Below are positions 7,157 to 11,275 of a DNA stretch of 11,275 bases, piece after piece. The position numbers and the translations under genes were made by a program. Position 1 is the first letter of the stretch; each line of letters starts with the position of its first letter. This DNA comes from Boseongicola sp. SB0662_bin_57. Its GTDB lineage: Bacteria; Pseudomonadota; Alphaproteobacteria; Rhodobacterales; Rhodobacteraceae. The stretch lies in the NCBI GenBank assembly GCA_009839535.1, contig VXPN01000087.1, positions 1 through 11,275 on the forward strand. Reading direction: 5' to 3'. A model generated the notes under the pieces. The model did not search any database, was not told where the DNA came from, and was given only the letters and a program-made list of their open reading frames with translations.

Positions 7157-7194
7157 GTTGTATGCCTGATCCCGAACTCACGCAACTTGCGTGA
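7157..7194 (-). promoter_or_regulatory. Possible glcD promoter with an overlapping 17-bp dyad
   Basis: A perfect inverted repeat, TCACGCAA-N-TTGCGTGA, spans 7178-7194. On the - strand its inner TTGCGT (7185-7180) could be a -35, followed after exactly 17 bases by TACAAC (7162-7157), 4 of 6 matches to a -10. Transcription would begin near 7150, just before glcD. A dyad over the -35 is where a repressor or activator commonly binds. The dyad also covers the last codons and stop of lysE, so chance is possible. The regulator is unknown. Confidence 0.4.
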
Positions 7195-7807
7195 ACGGTA
7201 TCGCGAGCCCGACGGCGATCAACATGATGCCCGCGACCAGGTTCGTGCGCGCAACCGCCTGGCGCGAGGCGAGAAGGCGCCGGGCCTGTCCGATGAATCC
7301 GGCCATGACGAAGTTGCCTGCCAGCGGCACGAGCACGGACAGAAGGCAGACCAAGGCGATGTCCTGCCAAGCCAGGCGACCGACGTCGAAAAAACCCGGC
7401 AGCACGCCCATGTAGAACAGGATGGCCTTTGGATTGCCGAGAATCACTGCAACCCCGGCCACGAAACCGGCCCACATGCCTGGCCGTGTCAACCTGCTGT
7501 CGGAGGCGATCGTGCGCTCCCGGCTCCAGATGATCAGGCCGCCCATGGCCAGGAAGGTCAGGCAGGCCACCCAGCGCAGCACGAGAATGAAATCGGCGTA
7601 GACGGAGACGACCCAGGAAATTCCAAGAATGGCGAGAAGCGGCCAAACGACATCACCCACGGCAACTCCGAGCGCCAGCGGCCATGCGGAATGGAATCCT
7701 CCGGACATCGCGCGCGCGACCAAAGCCACCCAAACCGGGCCCGGTGTCAGGAAAAGGATGAGAAGCGCTCCGGAATAGAGCACGACGTCCGTCAGCGTGA
7801 CGGTCAT
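7178..7807 (-). CDS. LysE-family exporter
   Basis: This 209-residue integral membrane protein belongs to the LysE/RhtB superfamily of amino-acid and metabolite exporters in the inner membrane. It has about six hydrophobic segments. The family motif LFLTPGPVWVALVAR is at 18-32, followed by GGFHSAWPLALGVAVGD (36-52), and the conserved GNPKAILFYMGVLPGFF is at 124-140. The substrate cannot be told. ATG 7807 is preferred over an in-frame GTG at 7825 because family members begin MTVTLTD. Its ATG overlaps the last codons of the recF remnant (ATGA), hinting that an intact recF once ran directly into it. glcD follows 44 bases downstream; a role in glycolate metabolism is possible but only by neighbourhood. 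Confidence 0.9.
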   Translation of the reverse strand: MTVTLTDVVLYSGALLILFLTPGPVWVALVARAMSGGFHSAWPLALGVAVGDVVWPLLAILGISWVVSVYADFILVLRWVACLTFLAMGGLIIWSRERTIASDSRLTRPGMWAGFVAGVAVILGNPKAILFYMGVLPGFFDVGRLAWQDIALVCLLSVLVPLAGNFVMAGFIGQARRLLASRQAVARTNLVAGIMLIAVGLAIPFTQVA

Positions 7808-8093
7808 GATCTCGCCGGCACGCACGTCACGACGGTCGAGCCCCCGGTCTCGGAATCATCAAGGAACCGCGCCTCGTCACAGTGTTCCGCAAATTGCTCA
7901 TCTCCAGATCCGGGCATCCAAGACTGTGCGCCCCGCATCAAGGCCGCGGCAAAGAGAACCGCTCGGCTGTCGGAGTCAAGATGTGCCGCCACGTCGTCAG
8001 GAAGAGTCAGCGGCGAGACGCCCGTGTCCTCCGACGGAGGACGCACGTTGGTCGGCTCCGGCAAGATCAGGAACGCCTCCAGGAGTGCGCCGG
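7804..8093 (-). pseudogene. Partial, diverged second copy of the recF 3' end
   Basis: The - strand frame ending at TGA 7806-7804 reads SEDTG-SPLTLPDDVAAHLDSDSRAVLF and then SWMPGSGDEQFAEHCDEARFL. The intact RecF in this window has SEDTG-SPPLILLDEVAAHLDSDRRAAFF and AWMTGTGPELFEELGDRAQIL, collinear and without gaps (from about RecF residue 280 to 355). At DNA level an ungapped hand alignment of 7949-8035 with 8831-8917 gives about 71 of 87 identical bases. The Walker A half, the signature and a proper Walker B are missing (LILLDE has become LTLPDD), so it cannot work as an ATPase. The frame is still free of stops and overlaps the lysE ATG by four bases. Similarity fades above about 8093; 8094-8185 shows nothing I can name. 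It is best read as a relic of duplication or of gene replacement. Confidence 0.8.
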
Positions 8094-8185
8094 AGACGGC
8101 AGCGATCCTGACAGGACCGGGCGCGAGGGCATGGATCGGCAGCGCGACAGCGCAGAGGCTGGCGACGAGGGGATCGCGCAGATTC

Positions 8186-8704
8186 TCATTCGTCCAAGAG
8201 TGCGGCGATGGCCTCCACGGTACGCCAGTTGCGCATCGTCAGAGGAACACCAACGAGGCCTTCGAGTCTTGGCGCGAGTGTGGAGCCCGAGAGATGTCTT
8301 GGCGCGTGGAGATAGACGGCGGCGGAGGTGAGGAGAACACGCTCCTCCTCGCCCCTTGCGGCGTCGAGATCGGCTTGGGTGCAAACCGGAGGTTCCGCGA
8401 AGAATCCGAAGTGAAGCGCCTTCGCGTCGTCCGTCGCATCGGGAAAAGGGTTGCCTTGGCGGATTGCTGCGAAAGCGCTCGCATCGAGCAAGACCACCCT
8501 GGGCCGGAATCCTGCACGCACCTCGATTTCTTCAGAAAGCGCAGCTTCCGTGACTCTTCCGCGAAACACCGCGTTGCCGGTCTGAATGTAGGTCCTTGGG
8601 TCGCTTCCGCCCGCTGCCTCGATCGCCGCGCGCAATTCGGCCATGGGCAGCTTTCCGCGACCGCCAACATTGATTCCGCGGAGCAGAAGAACGTTTGACG
8701 TCAC
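8186..8704 (-). CDS. DUF1697 family protein
   Basis: The 172-residue soluble protein is a clear DUF1697 member: LLLRGINVGGRGKLPMAEL (6-24), TYIQTGNAVF (38-47) and TMRNWRTVEAIAALL (156-170) are the family's signature segments. Its function is not known. It starts at a GTG whose first bases overlap the recF stop (GTGA), with GAGG (8715-8712) seven bases upstream inside recF, so it is translated from the dnaN-recF message. It is followed by the partial recF copy, which means recF-derived sequence lies on both of its sides. That suggests it reached this place together with a recF 3' end. Confidence 0.9.
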   Translation of the reverse strand: MTSNVLLLRGINVGGRGKLPMAELRAAIEAAGGSDPRTYIQTGNAVFRGRVTEAALSEEIEVRAGFRPRVVLLDASAFAAIRQGNPFPDATDDAKALHFGFFAEPPVCTQADLDAARGEEERVLLTSAAVYLHAPRHLSGSTLAPRLEGLVGVPLTMRNWRTVEAIAALLDE

Positions 8705-9801
8705 GCGCTTACCTCACTCCTGCCGTTTCGGGCGGTGACCTGCAGGATCTGGGCCCGGTCGCCCAGTTCTTCAAAGAGTTCCGGTCCGGTTCCGGTCATC
8801 CAAGCTTGCCCGCCAAGCTTCAGGATTTCGGCAAAGAAGGCGGCTCGGCGATCGGAGTCAAGATGCGCCGCCACTTCGTCAAGAAGGATAAGCGGCGGGC
8901 TGCCCGTGTCCTCGGACAGGGCGCGCGCATTCGCCAGCACCAGCGAGATCAGGAGCGCCTTCTGCTCGCCGGTTGAACACTGCGCGGCGGAAACGCCCTT
9001 TTCCGCGTAGCCTGCCGTCATGTCGGCCCGGTGCGGGCCACGCAATGTGCGACCGGCCGCGAGGTCGGCATGACGGCCCTGGCTCAGGACATCCGCAAGT
9101 TCTGCGCACTCTTCCGGCAGTTCGCCGCCCAGATGATCAAGCGACAGTGCGGCGATGGGAAAGGCCGTTTCCGCCCCGTCCTGCGCAGCGGCGATGCGGG
9201 ACACCGCCGCCCGGCGGTTTGCGATGATGCGTGCACCGGTCTCGGCCATTTGCCTTTCGAGGGCGAAATACCAGTGGGCATCCCGGACATTGTCCTTCAG
9301 GAGGCGGTTTCGTTCACGCATTGCCTTTTCGTAGCCGAGGACCGCTTCGCCGTGACCGGGCTCAAGGCTCATTGTCATTCTGTCGAGGAACCGCCGCCTC
9401 CCGCCCGCCCCCTCGATCCAGAGGCGATCCATTGGGGGTGTCAGCCAGATGACCCTGACAATGCGGCCGAGAGCAATCTTCGACTCCGCCTTTCCGTCTA
9501 TCCGCACCTGCCGGACCTGGCCCGGCTCTGCGAATGTTGCGATCTCGTGAACCTGCGTTGGCACCGTGACCTGCGCGGCGACCTTCCAGCCGATGGATTC
9601 GGGCTGCCGGATCATCTCCTCCGCGCTGGCGCGGCGAAGCCCACGGCCCGGCGACAGGAGCGAAACCGCTTCAAGGATGTTTGTCTTTCCGGCGCCGTTT
9701 GGTCCGCAGAACGCAAGCGGGCGCTCATCAACGGAAAGTTCGGTGCGCAGATGCGACCGGAAGTGGGAAAGCGTCAGCCGGGTTATCGCAAGCCCGGTCA
9801 C
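8701..9801 (-). CDS. recF: DNA replication/repair protein RecF
   Basis: RecF (366 residues) is an SMC-like ATPase that, with RecO and RecR, loads RecA on single-stranded gaps at stalled forks. The Walker A motif is GPNGAGKTN (33-41), the ABC-type signature is STGEQKALLIS (276-286) and Walker B is LILLDE (304-309), followed by the D-loop AAHLD. FLDRM (138-142) and YEKAMRERNRLLK (157-169) are also typical. Length matches the family. The start is a GTG overlapping the dnaN stop (GTGA) and lacks a strong ribosome binding site, so it is probably coupled to dnaN. The DUF1697 gene overlaps its stop in the same way. A partial copy of its 3' end lies at 7804-8093. Confidence 0.96.
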   Translation of the reverse strand: MTGLAITRLTLSHFRSHLRTELSVDERPLAFCGPNGAGKTNILEAVSLLSPGRGLRRASAEEMIRQPESIGWKVAAQVTVPTQVHEIATFAEPGQVRQVRIDGKAESKIALGRIVRVIWLTPPMDRLWIEGAGGRRRFLDRMTMSLEPGHGEAVLGYEKAMRERNRLLKDNVRDAHWYFALERQMAETGARIIANRRAAVSRIAAAQDGAETAFPIAALSLDHLGGELPEECAELADVLSQGRHADLAAGRTLRGPHRADMTAGYAEKGVSAAQCSTGEQKALLISLVLANARALSEDTGSPPLILLDEVAAHLDSDRRAAFFAEILKLGGQAWMTGTGPELFEELGDRAQILQVTARNGRSEVSA

Positions 9802-10928
9802 ACGCGCATCGGCATCACGACATAAATGGCCGTTTCGTCGTCACCCTCGCGTATCAATGCCGGCTCGCTGCTGGTATTGAACAGGAACACGGCGTTTTCC
9901 CGATCCATCTGGCCAGCGATTTCCTGCAGGTACTTTGCGTTGAAGCCGAGGACCAGCGCTGGCGCGTCCTTTCCTGGCTGATACGCGACTTCGAGTTCCT
10001 CGTCTGCCGTTCCGGTTTCCGGCGCATTGACCGACAACCGCAACTGGTCCTCGGACAGCGACAGCTTGACGACCCTTGAAGTCTCGGAACTGACGGTGGC
10101 GACCCGGTCCACGGCCTTCGCAAACTCCTTTGCATCGACTTCCAGCCGCTTGTCGTTTTCGGCGGGAATGACCCGTGTGTAGTCCGGAAAGGTTCCCTCA
10201 ACGACCTTTGACGTGAGCGTTATTCCGGGAGCCGCAAACCGAACCTTGGATTCGCTGACGCTGACGGCAATCTCCTGGTCGTCCGCATCAAGCATCATTC
10301 TCAGTTCGTTCACCGTCTTGCGCGGCACGATGACGCCGGGCATTTCGTCAGCGCCATTCGGAAGCTCGGCATCGATCTGGGCCAGCTGGTGTCCGTCCGT
10401 GGCCACACAGCGAAGCATCTGGCTGCCGCCGGAGTCCGCGACATGCATGTATACGCCGTTGAGGTAGTACCGCGCCTCCTCGGTCGACATTGCAAACTTG
10501 GACTTGTCGAAGAGGCGGCGGAGCACTGAGGCCGGAACCGAGAAATTCGTATCGTAGTCCGAAGCAGCCATTGCGGGAAAGTCTTCGCGGGGGAGGGTTG
10601 CGAGCGAGAAGTTCGAGCGCCCGGCAGTTACTGCCATCCGTCCGGAGGAGCCATCGTCGGAGATCGTGACCAGCGCGCCCTCGGGCAGCTTGCGAACGAT
10701 CTCGTGGAATGTCGTCGCGATGACAGTGGTTGCACCCGCTCGTTGGACCGTTGCGTTTGCTTCGTCCACGATCTCTATGTCGAGGTCTGTTGCGCGGAAT
10801 CTGACCTGCGTTTCCTCGGCTTCGATCAGGACATTGGCAAGGATCGGAATCGTGTTCCGACGCTCAACAACCGATTGTGCCTGGGCGATCGCCTTGAGAA
10901 GTGAATTGCGTTCGATCGAGAATTCCAT
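9798..10928 (-). CDS. dnaN: DNA polymerase III beta subunit (sliding clamp) DnaN
   Basis: The 376-residue product forms the dimeric ring that holds DNA polymerase III on DNA. Three clamp domains are seen (about 1-120, 128-255, 256-376). Recognisable segments are MEFSIERNSLLKAI, VVERRNTIPILANVLIEA (20-37), ATDGHQLA (176-183), VEGTFPDYTRVIP (243-255) and the C-terminal YVVMPMRV. ATG 10928 is preferred, with GGAG 9 bases before it; an in-frame ATG at 10943 would add five residues and overlaps that GGAG. The gene lies 78 bases after the TauE/SafE gene; a weak promoter-like pair (TTGCGT, 16 bases, TAGTTT on the - strand) lies in the gap. recF overlaps its stop. No dnaA or DnaA box is visible in the window. 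Confidence 0.97.
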   Translation of the reverse strand: MEFSIERNSLLKAIAQAQSVVERRNTIPILANVLIEAEETQVRFRATDLDIEIVDEANATVQRAGATTVIATTFHEIVRKLPEGALVTISDDGSSGRMAVTAGRSNFSLATLPREDFPAMAASDYDTNFSVPASVLRRLFDKSKFAMSTEEARYYLNGVYMHVADSGGSQMLRCVATDGHQLAQIDAELPNGADEMPGVIVPRKTVNELRMMLDADDQEIAVSVSESKVRFAAPGITLTSKVVEGTFPDYTRVIPAENDKRLEVDAKEFAKAVDRVATVSSETSRVVKLSLSEDQLRLSVNAPETGTADEELEVAYQPGKDAPALVLGFNAKYLQEIAGQMDRENAVFLFNTSSEPALIREGDDETAIYVVMPMRV

Positions 10929-11006
10929 GTTCTCACGCTCCATCCGGTATTGGGACGGTCAAACTATCGCTTTCTTGGCAGGACGCAAGTGCGGCAGGAC
11001 CATGGA

Positions 11007-11275
11007 TCAGGCGCCTGCGAAGCCAAGCGCCGCCTTGACAATCAGGACCAGCGACAGGGCGAGCAACAGGATTTCTATGATGCGCATGTAGAGCGGTTCC
11101 GGCATCCCCACCAGCAACCTGCCGAGAAAGGCGCCAAGAACGCCCACGCCGGCAAGCCCTGCTGCCAGCGGCCAATTGAGTCCGTCGAAGAACCCTAGCG
11201 CACTGTAGCTGGGGATCTTTGCGAAATTGACGATGGCGAACGTGATTGCCATCGTGCCTGTCAGAATCAGCTTGG
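11007..11275 (-). CDS. TauE/SafE family permease, C-terminal part (cut by the window edge)
   Basis: The frame is open to the right edge; the visible 89 residues begin KLILTGTMAITFAIVNFAKI and end in a hydrophobic helix (LLLALSLVLIVKAALGF). The pattern of K-(L)-TGT-A--F---N--K-P-Y---G followed by a glycine-rich helix and a PE---- R-IE motif (MPEPLYMRIIE) is that of the last third of TauE/SafE (DUF81) sulfite/sulfonate or uncharacterised anion exporters in the inner membrane. The substrate is unknown. The N-terminal helices lie outside the window. The dnaN start is 78 bases downstream on the same strand. Confidence 0.8.
   Translation of the reverse strand, partial: KLILTGTMAITFAIVNFAKIPSYSALGFFDGLNWPLAAGLAGVGVLGAFLGRLLVGMPEPLYMRIIEILLLALSLVLIVKAALGFAGA

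Noticed and set aside
5490..7169. Long + strand open frame opposite glcD.
   Set aside because: Same reason: the - strand encodes a full-length GlcD with all family motifs.
7187..8698. Long + strand open frame opposite lysE, the recF remnant and DUF1697.
   Set aside because: It spans three unrelated - strand units and has a biased, non-protein-like translation.
10929..11006. Promoter and DnaA boxes before dnaN.
   Set aside because: Only a weak -35/-10 pair is present and no DnaA-box-like 9-mer was seen, so neither an origin nor a confident promoter is claimed.
1..11275. CRISPR arrays, tRNA or rRNA genes, toxin-antitoxin pairs, or a defence system.
   Set aside because: No regularly spaced repeats, cloverleaf-like sequence, rRNA motifs or paired small genes were recognised; the only defence-island hint is the dead DUF3800 fragment.

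Overview
The window looks like chromosomal DNA of an alphaproteobacterium. It is GC-rich throughout and carries a dnaN-recF pair with GTGA overlaps, a GlcDEF-type glycolate oxidase, an IbpA-like small heat-shock gene behind an apparent ROSE RNA thermometer, and an alpha/beta-hydrolase/OsmC fusion. ROSE thermometers are best known from Hyphomicrobiales (rhizobia and relatives), so that order is a reasonable guess. The species cannot be named from this sequence.

Layout. Positions 1-41 hold the last codons of an unidentified + strand gene, followed by a GC-rich hairpin and a T-tract terminator-like hairpin. Positions 135-400 hold no gene I can support. Positions 400-676 (- strand) carry a decayed 3' part of a DUF3800 gene with in-frame stops and a frameshift. 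Two + strand genes follow: an EmrE-like SMR multidrug transporter (802-1134) and the hydrolase/OsmC fusion (1183-2406). Two strong hairpins fill the gap to the convergent hsp20 gene (2617-3075), whose leader shows a sigma-32-like promoter and a ROSE-like hairpin over the ribosome binding site.

Everything from 3198 to the right edge is on the - strand. In transcription order: the 3' end of a TauE/SafE permease gene (cut by the window edge), dnaN, recF, a DUF1697 gene, a partial and diverged second copy of the 3' end of recF, a LysE-family exporter, then glcD, glcE and glcF. dnaN/recF and recF/DUF1697 overlap by a few bases, as do glcE/glcF, so these are probably translationally coupled. The recF remnant runs by an ATGA overlap straight into lysE.

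How the genes work together. DnaN (sliding clamp) and RecF (loader of RecA at gaps) form a replication/repair block. GlcD, GlcE and GlcF make up the membrane-linked glycolate oxidase that turns glycolate into glyoxylate. A 17-bp perfect dyad overlapping a possible promoter just before glcD may be its control site. The + strand genes and hsp20 are stress functions: drug efflux, hydroperoxide or thiol chemistry, and protein aggregation control.

I see no clearly new biological system. The points most worth a second look are the ROSE/sigma-32 leader of hsp20, the recF 3'-end duplication flanking DUF1697, the DUF3800 pseudogene, and the dyad before glcD.
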